This document shows, in pieces, positions 46,150 to 57,815 of a DNA stretch of 64,000 bases (positions within the stretch are counted from its first letter, which is position 1; each line of letters starts with the position of its first letter). The DNA is from Acanthosepion pharaonis (Eukaryota > Mollusca > Cephalopoda > Sepiida > Sepiidae), in contig CAHIKZ030002033.1 in assembly GCA_903632075.3 (NCBI GenBank), forward strand, positions 52,501-116,500. Reading direction: 5' to 3'. The position numbers and the translations under genes were made by a program. The notes beneath the pieces are model-generated. The model was not told the DNA's origin and did no database searches. It worked only from the letters and a program-made list of their open reading frames with translations.

Positions 46150-47370
46150 TTGTAAATCAATGAAACCATCAACCAAGCCCTTCAAAATAATGGTGAGGCT
46201 CGTGCCGTGGCCCTAGACATCTCCAAAGTGTTTGATAGGGTTTGGCATGCCGGCCTTTTTCGCAAGCTCCAGGTTTATGGTATTACAGGTCGATTGTTTG
46301 ACCTAATACAATCATTCCTGTCAAACCGTGAATTGAAGGTCATTTTCAACGGACTCTCCTCCAGTTCCTATCCCACGAATGCAGGTGTTCCCCAAGGCTC
46401 CATCCTTGGCCAAACTCTATTCCTTATTTTCATCAATGACCTTCCTGACGCCATAGATTTCCAAGTTGGCATCTACGCAGATGACACTACAATTTACTCC
46501 TGCCTCAAAAACAAATCTAGTGTCGGTGACAAAACTAACCTGGTCGTGCGTCTTGAAATGGACCTCCAATCGGTTGTCAACTGGGGCAAGAACTGGCTGG
46601 TCAACTTTAACGCCTCAAAAACTAAGCTACTCTCTATTAATCACCATAGAGATCTTTCCTTGCCCTCCATTAGAATGTCAGATAGTCAACTTCTTGAGAG
46701 CAACTCTCTGTGTCTGCTCGGTCTCACGTTGACTGCTGACCTGAGATGGAACAAATACATTGAGTCAATTGCATCGTCCACCACGAGGAAAGTTGGCTCT
46801 CTGTGCCGCGCCAGGAAATTTTTCTCCCTGGAAATGTTACTTCAAATATACAAATCAACCATTCGTCCTTGCATGGAGTATAGCTGCCATATATGATCTG
46901 GGGCACCTTCTGTTTACCTCGGAGTTCTTGACAAGATCCAGAGACGGATATGTAATATAATTGGCCCTGATCTGGCACCTCATCTACAGTCACTCTCTCA
47001 CAGACATGCCATCGCCTCTCTCTATCTTTTCTACAAATACTTTCATGGTAATTGCTCCGATGAGATGCTTTCACTAGTTCCCAGACTCCATGAATTCAAG
47101 CACCCTACGAGGCTGGCATCCCGCTCTCACCCTTACACTGTAGAAACTTTTAAAAAATTACTGTTTCCCTGAGAGCTATAATCTCCAACTATTCAAATGT
47201 AATGTCAATCGACATCTCCAGTTACTTTGATCTATTCACTATTCCTCTCCTCTCCTCATCCTTTCTTCTATCACTCCTATCTGCTCTTGCTCCAAATCTT
47301 CTGCAACCCCCTGCATCCTAGTGGCTTCATGCCTTGTTCGGGGCATAATGCTTAAAAAAAAAAAAAAAAA
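46150..47370 (+). mobile_element. 5'-truncated LINE (family J) with poly(A) tail
   Basis: Starts abruptly inside the reverse transcriptase at 46156 and ends with a run of A at 47351-47370 after the tail CTTGTTCGGGGCATAATGC. Together with decayed relatives at 2690 (minus), 14790 (minus), 18715 (+) and a 3' tail at 50000 this is the youngest member of the family in the window. No target-site duplication was evident by eye. Confidence 0.85.
46156..47230 (+). pseudogene. LINE reverse transcriptase C-terminal half, one nonsense codon
   Basis: RT motif A is in ALDISKVFDRVWHAG, the GVPQGSILG block lies at about 46384-46410, and the catalytic YADD is at 46474-46485 (GIYADDTTIYSCL). WLVNFNASKTKLLS and RPCMEYSCHI follow. 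A TGA at 46894-46896 replaces the Trp expected in an IWSGAP block; thereafter the same frame is open (DKIQRRICN, HRHAIASLYLFYKYFHGNCS) up to TGA 47170. The natural C-terminus (SYNLQLFKCNVNRHLQLL) is in another frame ending 47230, so a small deletion precedes it. Clade is probably Jockey/CR1-like. Confidence 0.88.
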
Positions 47371-47649
47371 TCAGCTAGGAAGTTTTCACTCCTCAGCCAT
47401 ATTCAGTAGATATATCTTGGTATTATGGAATTTAAAAACTGTGTTTTGGTGAGTTGTTAGTAGATGTGTGTTCATATGTAAAATATTAATGAGACGCAGA
47501 CAAAAATTTGCGATTCTACTATGGACGGTTTATTCTTTTCTTTTATATAAACTGTAGTGAAACAAAGTTTCCTGTGTCTCTTGAGTATGTCTGTTTTTTT
47601 TTTTTTGGTCCAGAATTTAGGGTAAACAAGTATAAACATCAATATAATT

Positions 47650-47800
47650 CTCATGCTCAAGTCAAACTTGTGCAGATTTGGAATGACCAAAGAAAAGTTT
47701 GTACTAACTTTTTTGTTTGAGGGTTAGCATGGTCAAGCTCAAGTCAAACTTGCACCAAGTTGGAATGACTAAAGAAAGTGTTGATTAACTTTTGATGGTA
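47650..47800. repeat. Imperfect tandem duplication, period about 78 bp
   Basis: CTCAAGTCAAACTTG, TTGGAATGACCAAAGAAA and TAACTTTTTTG-like words occur at 47656-47720 and again at 47738-47800. Confidence 0.7.
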
Positions 47801-49890
47801 GGGGGTTTTGGAACACACATGCAAATGCCATGTGTTGGAAAATGAAAAAGTTAAGTTGTCAGTGAATTGTGTAAATTACAGATGATGACATTCTTTGCCT
47901 ATGTGTGAGTATGTCTGGAAGAAGAGGAAGGAAAATGTTTGTCTTTTTAGTCTTAAAATTATATAATTATTATTTGATTTTCCTCACAAGATTATCATTT
48001 ATTGCACTCTTTTGACAATGGAATTATAAAGTTGTTTATAAGATGGTATCATATAATGAAGCAACACAGTAAATATGCTGGTTCATTAAGTTAATGTCAA
48101 AATAAAATGCTTTTTTTGTGGAAATTGAATTAAAATGTTTTTTGATTACTGAATACCCCTAGCACAGTGGAGGCAGCATAATACTTGCATATATTTATTT
48201 ACATGCACACACTTGCACTATTTTTACCTAATGGATTGAACCATAGCTCTGGTCAACATACCAGCATTTTTGATATGATAGAGTACATACATTTGTCTTG
48301 TAGGTTAAAGAAAAAAAAAAGGATGTTGCCCTCAAAATCTAATAACAATCTTAGCAATTGAAAATTTCTGGTAACAAATTACTGAGTATTTGCAATTTGC
48401 TTTGTTGCTACAAAAATAAATAAATAAATAAATAAAATTAAAAAGTCACTTAAGATTCCTGCTTTTAATATAAAGCATAAACAGTTTTATGGTTTTAAAG
48501 TATATAGATTTCTAAAGAAGTTACATGACCTTTATAAGAGGTAAATAGAAGTTTTCAAAACATTTGTTTGGGAAATCTTGGTTCTAGGCTTTAAGTTAGG
48601 TACCAAGTGTAGAGAGATGGTTAACAAATTAAACTTACAGAGTTTGTTTAGTGAGTGGGATTCTTCTTGTGTAATTCATTTCTGTGTTTCCTTATACTAA
48701 GCTATATAAATATCTACTTACCTTGGATATGGTTAGTAAGCTTGTTTCACAAACCACATATACTTATGTAATAGTCTCTAATGACATTGTGTGCTTCATT
48801 TTTAAACCTGTACCAGTTAAAATTTGTAAATATTTTCAGAAATTTTCTTTTGAGTGAACAAGTTAGTTCTTGAGATCCTTGTTTGTGAATTTGGATCTTC
48901 ATTGGTTCTATCAGATAATAGTAAAGTTTGTAACTATCTTTGAGCATTTAGGGTACAAGGTAACATCACAGACCATTGTTAGTATAGTGTGTTTCTCCTT
49001 GCTTTATGTCAAAATAAGCTACAGTATTTGTTTGCATAAATAACGCCCTTCAGTAAAAAAAACAAAAAACAAAACTTTTTATTATGTAATATTTAAAGCA
49101 ATCTATCATTACATTACATATTGCAAAGGCATTTTAGCTATAGTAGGAAATATTACTGTACATAAAATAAAGCAAGCTAGTAATACTGAACACCCATCCT
49201 TTTACCAGTCATTCTCCTTTGGTTGTTTTGTATGAGGGACATATTTCTCTGAGACATAGTATTATGTTTCTTGGATTATTGTTTTACCATTAATGGTATT
49301 TCCTTTCAGTTAAACCTCTTTCTTTTATAGTCTCAAACAGATTAATGATAAGAGAGTAATGAGGCATATTTAGGTTTGTTGGATCAGATGATACCAACAA
49401 ATGTTGCTTGTACTTGTACAATTTTATAGTCAGCTGGCTCAAGTAATACCAGCTAATATTTGTTGAGTGAAATATTTTTCCATCACCAGAGCCCAGGTCA
49501 TGTAGAAATGACTGAGGTAAAATTATAGCCTATAGTAATGATTGTTGGGGATAAAATTCACCTCTTGTAGGCCTCTATATTAGATGTAGGATGATTTCTG
49601 ATTTAATTTTTTTTATATAAATGTCACTTATGCTATCATATATGGTAGGCTTAGTAAATATTTCTGTAATCTTCATATCTGGATAGTGTAAAATATGCAC
49701 TTGATTAATGATTTCTAAAGGAGTAATCGTATTGTACTAATGATAGGGGAACAACTGTATTATGTATTTAGGAACTAAATTCAGAAATGTTTCTCTTCTA
49801 AACAATCTCAAATGTTTGCTTTTTATTTTTTATTTTTTTTTAATTTTTTGAAAATTTTGTCAGCTGCTTTTTTTTTTCTGTCCATTACAG

Positions 49891-49969
49891 GCATTATTGA
49901 TCTTCCAGACAACATCAAAGCTTGCAAGCACTTAAAGACATTGGAAGCCAGCATCAATCCTCTGGGAAA
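49891..49969 (+). CDS. Internal exon B of the same Erbin/LRRC7-like LRR gene
   Basis: This 79-bp exon takes over in phase 1: its first two bases GC complete the glycine codon left by exon A. It reads IIDLPDNIKACKHLKTLEAS then INPLG and leaves two bases (AA) of a lysine codon. The LPDNIKxCKxLxxLEASxNPL pattern is what Erbin and densin show for the next LRR (recollection, not alignment). The acceptor is a long T tract ending CCATTACAG; the donor is GTAAGT at 49970. The intron separating it from exon A is about 15 kb and full of transposable-element relics. Only the phase agreement and the family order tie it to exon A, but both are exact. Confidence 0.9.
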
Positions 49970-49999
49970 GTAAGTTGCAGTTTCAGAATGATTTTTTTT

Positions 50000-50092
50000 T
50001 TTTTTTTTTTCTAATGCGCATCCTAGTGGCATTATTTCCTTGCTTGGGGTGAAACAATTAAAAAATACACACACACACACACACACACACAT
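50000..50092 (+). repeat. LINE 3' tail fragment plus (AC)n
   Basis: TCCTAGTGGCATTATTTCCT and TGCTTGGGGTGAAACAATTA match the family J 3' end (compare 14795-14850 minus). It follows a T-run and precedes (AC)n at 50067-50090. It lies 30 bp after exon B. Confidence 0.55.
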
Positions 50093-50225
50093 GTCCTGAC
50101 CAGCCATATATGTAATCATACAATTTGATCTCTTGTCTTATATCCATCTTTTGATCTTAAACCCAAATGTCTTCAGTGAACAACAAAAACAAAGAAATTG
50201 GTCTTGGTGTTCCAATGCTTTTAGA

Positions 50226-51064
50226 GGGGACTGTAGATGCAGGATGCGATGTGTAAATTGTCGATATTTTACATTTTTAATTTTGCACATGTGCATTGTT
50301 TGTTTATGATTTTGTCAACTGCACAGTATAGTAGGGTCAGTTGGGCACCTTCTGTGAGAAAAACCATGCCAGAAATTTGGAAACAGCATGTTTTACTGTT
50401 TAGCATTTGTGATAGAAGCTTCAATACAAACATTTCAGAGTGTTTGGGTGTCAATCGGAGGACAATGCAGAGGAGTCGGGAAGAGTTGGAGGAGTCTAAT
50501 GGTGATTATGAAGATATGGCATAAGAAAAGAAATAAGAAAAGAACTCCCAAATTTGTTGGTGAAGGCCTCAGATTCAACACAGGGGCCTATAACAAGTGT
50601 CTTGAGGAGGTAGTGCTGCCCTGGGTCAAGGGGGTGGCTGCTGGAAAGACCCTATGTTTAGCAACAGGACTCATGCCATGTAAGCAGGAGAACCCAATCT
50701 TCAGTGTCAGATAATTTCTGTGAAAACATCATCCCTTACATCTAGTCTCCTAACTCACCAGACTTGCAAACCCCTTGATTATAATTAGTGGGGTGCAGTT
50801 GAGCAAGAGAGCAACAAATCTCCTTATAACACCAAAGATGAACTGAAGGCAAGGATTATGCCAGTATTCACCAACTTAAACAAAGAAACTGCTCAGAAAT
50901 GTTGCAGGAGATTCCAAAGTCATCAGGTGGCTGTGGTTGAAACCAGTGGCAATTTTATTGAATAACTTTACTCTTTAGTATTTCAAGATATTTTTGTGCA
51001 ATTTTGGTAAATAATCTGTTAAAATGAGATGTGTAATTTAGATGACAATTTATCCATAGCACAT
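50226..51064 (+). mobile_element. Mariner-type element, copy 2, same internal deletion
   Basis: Collinear with 9203-10086: GCACATGTGCATTGTTTGTT, CAACTGCACAGTATAGTAGG and GGTCAGTTGGGCACC, then FVGEGLRFNTGAYNKCLEEV and the C-terminal block ending AVVETSGNFIE. The right end GATGACAATTTATCCATAGC is shared with copy 1. A Gln-Gln-Asp-Ser stretch survives in a shifted frame. The part with the first catalytic Asp is absent at the same place as in copy 1 (just before the FVGEG block). Both copies are dead, non-autonomous derivatives. Confidence 0.75.
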
Positions 51065-52464
51065 TGTATATATTGGTGAAGACCTCACATCAAACCATGT
51101 TGACTGGGACACAGAATCACAAACAAAGAACTGTACCAAATAACAAACTGTGTTACTTGAGGACTTTGATCAGCAACAAGAACTGAAATGGATAGCACAT
51201 GTAACTCTAAGAGAAAATGACGACATAATCAAAATGTTAATGTTCCATACTACTTCAAATAAAATGATAGGACGGAAACTTCGTCAATACTGAAAACAGT
51301 GATAAAACCTACTGGACTTGAAAAACACATTTTCCTCAAAAATTGTTTTAAGAGAAAGATTTTATAAATTTTAACTGAAAGCAGTACTGGCTGCTCAGTC
51401 AATGAATAGCAAATGTTTCTTTATAAGGAAACAGTTAATATTACCATTACCATACACTAAAAAAAAATCAACTGACTACATGCAATTAATTTATCCTGCC
51501 CAATTTGTAATAAAGTATGCAGAAATAGGTACAAATTAGTTAAACATATAAAATGTTATAATATCAATATATAATCCAATTTTCTATGTATGTGTGAAAG
51601 CACATGAGATACCCTGCCCTCATCAGCCACAACCAGGGGAGGTAACACAGTTATGGTGGTACTGCTACTCTTGGCACCACCAGCAGCTTTTGCCATTGGC
51701 AGGATATTGTTTTTTGTAGACATCTCAGTCTCTGCAATTTCTATGCAACTGCAAGTCAGATTTTTAATGTTGTGTTAAAAAGGTTTGCTTGTGGTTGTTA
51801 AACAAAACATGATGTGTTTGTAGCGACCTTTATCAATGATGTAGAATGGAAGATAAACAGATGTTTCACATGGGAAGTAACACTGTTTTGCAAGCATGAT
51901 TTTAATTATCTTTGTTTATTTTGGATCTTGACCAGATTGAACTTGATGCCTCTTGGGCTGTGGTCTGGAGATGATGTTATGCACTCTTCAGGCACCGGTG
52001 AGTGATCCTCACCTTCAAAAGAAACACATGGCACATCCACCCCTTTCAAAATGAGACTTTGTCATATTTGTGGAAAAAAGTGTAAATCTTTTTCAAGGCT
52101 TTAGAATCATTGTAGGTAATGCAATTTTATTTAAAGATTTTATTCTCTAACATAATTCATATTTATTTATAATTTTCATGATGTACATATGATTTTGTGA
52201 AAAATTAGTATAAAGGTGTAAATTATCAATGTAATAGAAATAATAATACTTGATTAATAAGTTGACAGCCATAAATTCTATATATAAGACACAAAATAGA
52301 ACTCACAGCTAATGAAACTATTGGGACATGCACATAGATGAAGATGGTCAAGATTGATACATTGCTTTATTATTTATGACTTATCAACCTTTTGCAAGTT
52401 CTTTAAAACAAGGAACTATTTTTAGAGTAGAATTTTTTGGAAATAATGATTTTATTGATACAAG

Positions 52465-52692
52465 TCCTACTAATTAACCCATAGATGGAAGGAGAAGAGA
52501 TGGATTCATATTTTTGTAAGGTTATCTGTGCATAAGTGAATATAATGAACCAGACTGGAATTGGAACTCAGTTTTCGGATTTCCAATTGTTAGCCATTAC
52601 ACTACATTTAAGCTTATAGCACCTGGTATTCCCAAGTGGCCACCCATCTAGATACTGACCAGGTTTGATGTTGCTTAGCTTCAGTGATCATA
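52465..52692 (-). repeat. Composite 5S/tRNA SINE (family B), minus strand
   Basis: On the minus strand 52692-52611 reads AAGCTAAGCAACATCAAACC, TGGTCAGTATCTAGATGGGT and GGCCACTTGGGAATACCAGG, then TGCTATAAGCTT, the most 5S-like of the three copies. It is followed by box-A-like TAGTGTAATGGCTAACAATT, box-B-like GAGTTCCAATTCCAG and the core CATCTATGGGTTAATTAG. The shared 3' tail is missing. Confidence 0.8.
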
Positions 52693-53291
52693 TAAGAACT
52701 GGCTGTTAATCTAGGATGACAGTGTTTTGTCTTAAGTATTTTGTTTGTTATGACCAGCAGTAAAGCTTAAGAAATGTGATCTTCAAGGAGACACCCCCCC
52801 CACTTGATCAAAAGGGAATAAAATAATAGATAAATAAATGAGAACTTTTAAGAACCAGTAGCACTTGACCGGACATTAAAAACTTTCATTTACAGGCTTA
52901 GAGTAACAGTCACAGTTAGAATAGAGAGTAGTTTCCGGGTTGCTCATTGGTGGGTACAGGCTGTCTGTTAAGTGTGGGTTTCAAAGCCATGTGTCATAAG
53001 TAGAGGAGTGGTAGGATAGAGAGTTCTCACAGGGTGAAGGGAAAAGCTGATCTATCATCTATCATGACAGAAGTAGCAGAAGTTGTCCCAGGTTTCACCT
53101 ACTTAGCTACCCCACAAACCCTGTAAGTGAATCCCAGTCATATATATTGGAAACTGTATTTGAAGTCTTCATTTCTCTAATACTTACCACCAGTTGTTTT
53201 GCTGTGAATGTAAATATAGACCTTTGTCAATTTTTATGCATATCAGTGCAAATGAGAATTGATGTAATGTGGATACAAAGTGAAGGACACA

Positions 53292-53356
53292 GGTTTGAGC
53301 CCTGCCAGAGGGCACATCTTAATAAAGATGATGTGCCCTCTGGTAGGGTTCAAATG
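53292..53356. repeat. SINE family D box-B palindrome
   Basis: GGTTTGAGCCCTGCCAGAGG and GCACATC (53292-53318) face their inverted copy (53330-53356) across 11 bases. Confidence 0.85.
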
Positions 53357-53489
53357 CATAGGCCAGTAGATATAATTCACACTGTTTTTCTTTAAAAAAA
53401 AAAAAAAAATAATAATAACTCAAACATGTGTATCTATTAAAATACACCATTTAAAGTAATATATACTTCAGTCATGGTGAGTTATCTGT

Positions 53490-53885
53490 ACACTGCATTA
53501 TTGTATGAAATATATATACAATTTTGACATGGAAAATGCTACTCTGATCAAAGGGGGAAACAATTCACTATGATGAAAATGTCTAGAAATTGCCTTGATT
53601 GCAAGGTCATCTATGGAAAATTTGTGTTCTGGCTCTTACAACATTTCTCTATTCCTGGCAGAACTTCTATTGTCATAGTGTGGGATATCTACAAATAAAA
53701 GTGATGGAAAGAAAAAGGAGCTAAATGAAATTGGGTAGATAAAAAAAAAAAAAAAATTTTAAATTTCCAGCATTCTTGGTTTGCATGAATGTGTAGTTGT
53801 ACCAACATAACAAATTTAGTCTGATAAAATCCTAAAAGGCCAAAATGTGCTGCAAAACTTTTACCACTTTGTCATACATTTTTCC
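53490..53885 (+). repeat. Direct repeat G, copy 1
   Basis: AATGCTACTCTGATCAAAGG, ATTCCTGGCAGAACTTCTAT and AAAGTGATGGAAAGAAAAAG recur in order at 59045-59215. It ends at a (TA)n array (53899-53932). No coding capacity seen. Confidence 0.8.
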
Positions 53886-53889
53886 CTCC

Positions 53890-53898
<9 letters not shown>

Positions 53899-53932
<34 letters not shown>
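53899..53932. repeat. (TA)n array
   Basis: About 17 TA units directly after repeat G copy 1. Confidence 0.9.
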
Positions 53933-53939
<7 letters not shown>

Positions 53940-54479
53940 TTTTTTAATTTTTTTTTTGTACTTATCTTTTAAAAAAAAATAATATGCATATATTCAGAAG
54001 TGTTTCCCTAGTATATTTACATAATTCCACTTGAAGAAGATTAGTGTATTGGGCTGATCATTACATTTTTACTATTGTCTGAAATTCGGAAGTGAAGTAT
54101 TGTCATTATCTTTTTAATGCTTCAAACTAGTATCCTCATTTTTGTTGTTTTGGTCACATATCTAATACTGTTTTATTTTTTATTTTAATTATATTTTATA
54201 GCGTTCACCTGGTTGGTATTCAATTTAGAGCCCTTTAAATTTATATCCCAGACAAACCTTTAAATGAAGACTAGAGAGATTGTGTGTATTGGGGGGGAGA
54301 AAAATGTTTCTATTACCAGATGGAACATGTATACGAGGAAGACAGGAGAACCCATTTGTCAAAATCATAGCACATCTTTCCTCCAGGTCTCTCTTCACTG
54401 AGTCTCTTTCCACTTTATTTGTTCTTTCTATAATTATCCGTACCCCTCTTCCTATTCTGGGTATGACAATAAACTACGT

Positions 54480-54820
54480 CCAGCAGCAAGGCCTTTGATC
54501 AGGAGGTTTTGAGGAATGTGGAACTACCTCTTAATTGCTGGTGTTCCCAGGTCTACTCTGCCCCTGTGTGGTAGCACCTGTTAGGGTCCCAGTTATGGGT
54601 AAATAGTTAACCCATAAACTGCAGTCAAAACACTGTGAAAGTGAAAAATAGGTTTTAATACCAGAAATATTTTGTAAAAAAAATTGTTACCAGCAATACA
54701 TTATTGAATGCCGGTAATACATTAAAAAAAAAATTACCTGCAATAAAAATATTGTCAATATTAAATAACCTATTGAGTTTGATATGCCATAAACCAAACC
54801 AAGCCCTGCCCTCTCAGCGT
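54480..54820 (+). repeat. Short interspersed repeat F, + copy
   Basis: Carries GTGGTAGCACCTGTTAGGGT and CAGTTATGGGTAAATAGTTA, then AT-rich 'ACCAGCAATACATTATTG' words and the shared tail TTAAATAACCTATTGAGTTT. The first two words recur at 62440 (+) and inverted at 58840-58880. Confidence 0.7.
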
Positions 54821-55399
54821 TCTTCATTTTATTTTCATCCCTTCTTCATACTTATCACTATTACTTTGAATTGCTTTTTTTCATATCCTTATTCTCTCCC
54901 GATTTCTTTTGAATATATAGTCAAATCTTAAATTTTTCAAATGATTATAGTCAAATCTTTTTCCTGATTGAAAATTGTATTTAAGGATGATCCCTTCATC
55001 AAAGTTGGAAATTGAGCAATCAGTCTTTCTGCATTCCAATTGTATAAGCTTTGTTACTATAGAACCTTTGCCTTTTTTAATTATTTATATAATCAGAAAT
55101 TATTCTCTGAGTTGAATTCTGGTTATCAACAAGTTACAGGAATAGCACTTAGTGTCTTATACTATGTAGCTCAATATATCAACCACAGCGCTAATTACCC
55201 AATTCTTGTCAATAATAGCTGTTATTTCCACTCATTTGATTAATGGAACCAAAACCTTGTAATTTTCAAATAGTCTCATTAAATTTGCATACATTGCCTT
55301 TTAATCAACACAACCAATAAATCAGATTCTATTTTTAAGTCTTTTACTTTGGCCCTTTGGAGTGTGTTATTTGGTGAAGACATTGCTCTTTTAACCAGT

Positions 55400-56185
55400 G
55401 TAAATGAAGATGATTGCAATTTGTATTCTGGAATGGTTCCTCTGTTTTCTGTTGTTTGTGTTTCTGTGTAATTATAAAAATATCATTTCTTAAAGGTTCC
55501 TTCTCTATTATTTCAATTAAGCAATACTGGTCACAACTAGAATCTGTTCACAACAAAAATGCTTTAAATCACTTGGCCACAGAGATCTTCACTGCTGACT
55601 AAGGTTCATTCACCCTCTTAAAGAATGAACAACCTCTTGTCTAAAAGCATCCCAGATCAGATGGTGGTTTCCCCTACAAAGGGGGATGCAAGTTCAGATC
55701 CTGCCAGAGGGTACATTTTCTTAAATATCATTTCCCTTCAGGACATAAACAGTCATAGATTTCCATAGCTTCCTTTTCTTTAATATATGTAAAATGTATC
55801 TTGTGAAATATAATGGAGTGATTTCCTGCCGCCTTCTCCACAGTTGTTCTTCTCTTAAACACGCTGCCAGCCAAGGCTCAAGATTCTTGCAGTTTGTATC
55901 ATGGAATGAGATATGCTTTCTATTGTAATTATAAAATATCAGTTGTTAAAGTTTGTTTATCTATTAATTCAATTAAGTATTACTTTGCTGATAGGGACTA
56001 GAATCTGTTTAATATATTCTTAAATACCTCTTCAGAATGTAAGTGGAAATGACTTTCAATATCTTCCTTTTCTTTTAATATGTGTGAATTTTTTTCATGG
56101 AAAAGATAGTGATTTCTTGGTGCCTTCTCTACAGATGGATTTGATGTTCTCTTAAACAGGTTGCCAGCCAAGGCTTAAGTGCTGA
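55400..56185 (+). repeat. Two diverged repeat units around a SINE family D fragment
   Basis: The order 'GTTTGTATCATGGAATG / TTCAATTAAGTATTACT / TAGAATCTGTT' at 55890-56010 matches 55415-55560, and CTTAAACACGCTGCCAGCCA at 55852-55871 matches CTTAAACAGGTTGCCAGCCA at 56153-56172. A family D head/box-B (GATGCAAGTTCAGATCCTGC) lies at 55686-55705. Confidence 0.6.
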
Positions 56186-56574
56186 ATCTGCTCTATTTAA
56201 CCTATAGCTGTGAGGAAGAAGATATGGTTTCATACCTTTCCCAAGGATATGAATGCAAAAGTTTAAAAAAGACATAAAAATGACCAACAACAATGTTTAC
56301 ATATTATTTTTAATGATTATCAATTTATATTATGAACAAAAAAAAGGTGTTTTCATCTTCAGGTAACCCATTATCAGCATCTGACACTATCTCCTCTGAT
56401 AATCTATCCCCTCATTATTTTCTTAATGAAAGATCTAATTCAGCTGTATACTTGTTACTTTCTTTGGATCTCACCTTTTCCATTAAGCCAATAACTTTTT
56501 CTTTTTACTATGTAGTCATTTTATTTCTTGATATTCACTTCCTGTTTCTTCATACTGTGTTGTCCAGTTTAGAC

Positions 56575-57060
56575 TAGAAAAAAAGCAAAGCAAAGTATTA
56601 AGAAACAGGAAAATTTCATGAGAGACAAAGAAAAGAGTATTGAACTGAGATGTAATATCATTTCTCCAATATGGCAGTGAATGTTGGGCAATCTCCTTAT
56701 ATATGAAGAAGAGACATGATGCTGTTTATAAGCATGTAAGTGATGACAAAGTTTTAGAGAAAATTGAAACAAAAAGGACACTGATACGTAACTTCAGAAT
56801 GAGAAATTCCTAGGGCACATAATTTGGAAAGAGGGATTGGAGAATTTGACACTCATAGGACATATTGAAGGTAAGAGGAATAAAGTAAAGCAACGAATAA
56901 CCTACTTAATGAGCTTGTGTAAATCATTGGTATAACAGGGATTAGGAGAGATAGCAAAAAGGAAAAAAAAACTTACAGAAGTCAGAAAGTTGTGGAGTCA
57001 TGATCACCTACATCCTGAAGGGACAAGGCACAGAGAAATAGTGACACTTAAGCCAGTACA
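56575..57060 (+). pseudogene. LINE RT C-terminal relic (family K), + strand
   Basis: AAGAAACAGGAAAATTTCAT, ATGGCAGTGAATGTTGGGCA, AGACATGATGC and GGACATATTGAAGGTAAGAG follow the family K order seen at 32800-33150. Heavily interrupted. Confidence 0.65.
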
Positions 57061-57204
57061 TAAAACTTGTTTTTGTTTTGTTTATTTTTTAATTATAAAG
57101 ATCATAAAATATTGAAAGCACTCTGCCAATTTCAATAATATATTAGCTCTGTTATCATATATTGAGCACTGTTTTATTACCTGCACTCATTGTTTGCTAT
57201 ACAT

Positions 57205-57206
<2 letters not shown>

Positions 57207-57250
<44 letters not shown>
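57207..57250. repeat. (AC)n array
   Basis: About 20 AC units. Confidence 0.95.
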
Positions 57251-57256
<6 letters not shown>

Positions 57257-57284
57257 ATGTGTATGTATTTCTAATGAATTAATG

Positions 57285-57705
57285 GATTAAAAAATTTAAT
57301 CTGACATTATTACTTCAAACATTGCATTTTAGTGGCTACACATGTGTCTTCTGGCAGGTTTAGAACCTCTCTCCCCATTCTAGGGGAAACCACCCACTCT
57401 GATACAGTGTGCTTTAGATCACTTGGCCACAGAGAGTTTCACAGTTGAGTAAGGCTCATTCATCCCTTTTAAAGAATGCACATCCTCTTGACTAAAAGCA
57501 TGCCTGATCAAATGGTGGTTTCTCCTACAAAGGAGGATGCAAGTTCAGACCCTGTCAGAGGGCACATTTTCTTAAGATTCTTGAATGCACAGGCCTGTAA
57601 ATGTAATTTACACTGTTAAAAGCAAGCAAAAAACAAAAATGGGTTGTTTACTTGAATGCATGTAGCCACTAAAATGTAATATTTGAAGAAATTATGATCA
57701 TCAGT
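57285..57705. repeat. Inverted pair of SINE family D copies
   Basis: The left copy (minus strand) shows TTATTACTTCAAACATTGCA, TTTTAGTGGCTACA and TCTGGCAGGTTTAGAACC. The right copy (+) shows GGATGCAAGTTCAGACCCTG, CAGAGGGCACATTTTC and, at its end, GTAGCCACTAAAATGTAATA plus TTTGAAGAAATTATGATC, which is the inverse of the left end. The arms together span about 420 bp. Confidence 0.75.
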
Positions 57706-57734
57706 AAGAGAGAAAACCCAAGAGACTAGTTATA

Positions 57735-57815
57735 AATTGAAGATGCAAGTACAGAAGTTCAAATATCTGGGAAGTGTTTCAACAGAAGATGGAAAATGTG
57801 ATACCAAAATCTGAT
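57735..57815 (+). pseudogene. Short LINE fragment (family K)
   Basis: Decodes to VQKFKYLGSVSTEDGKCDTK, the start of the block also seen at 1385, then ends where a minus-strand SINE begins. Confidence 0.7.

Larger units (their letters stand above)
34851..49890 (+). other. Intron between LRR exons A and B
   Basis: Delimited by GTAAGT at 34851 and CCATTACAG at 49882-49890. It holds the Tc1-like element at 37562, the antisense RT relic near 37.1 kb, an inverted copy of the 24.6-kb repeat, TG- and CT-rich tracts, a SINE at 44199 and a 5'-truncated LINE at 46150. The segments 40.0-41.3 kb, 41.8-43.1 kb, 45.0-46.1 kb and 47.8-49.8 kb hold nothing I recognise beyond short A/T runs. Confidence 0.8.
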
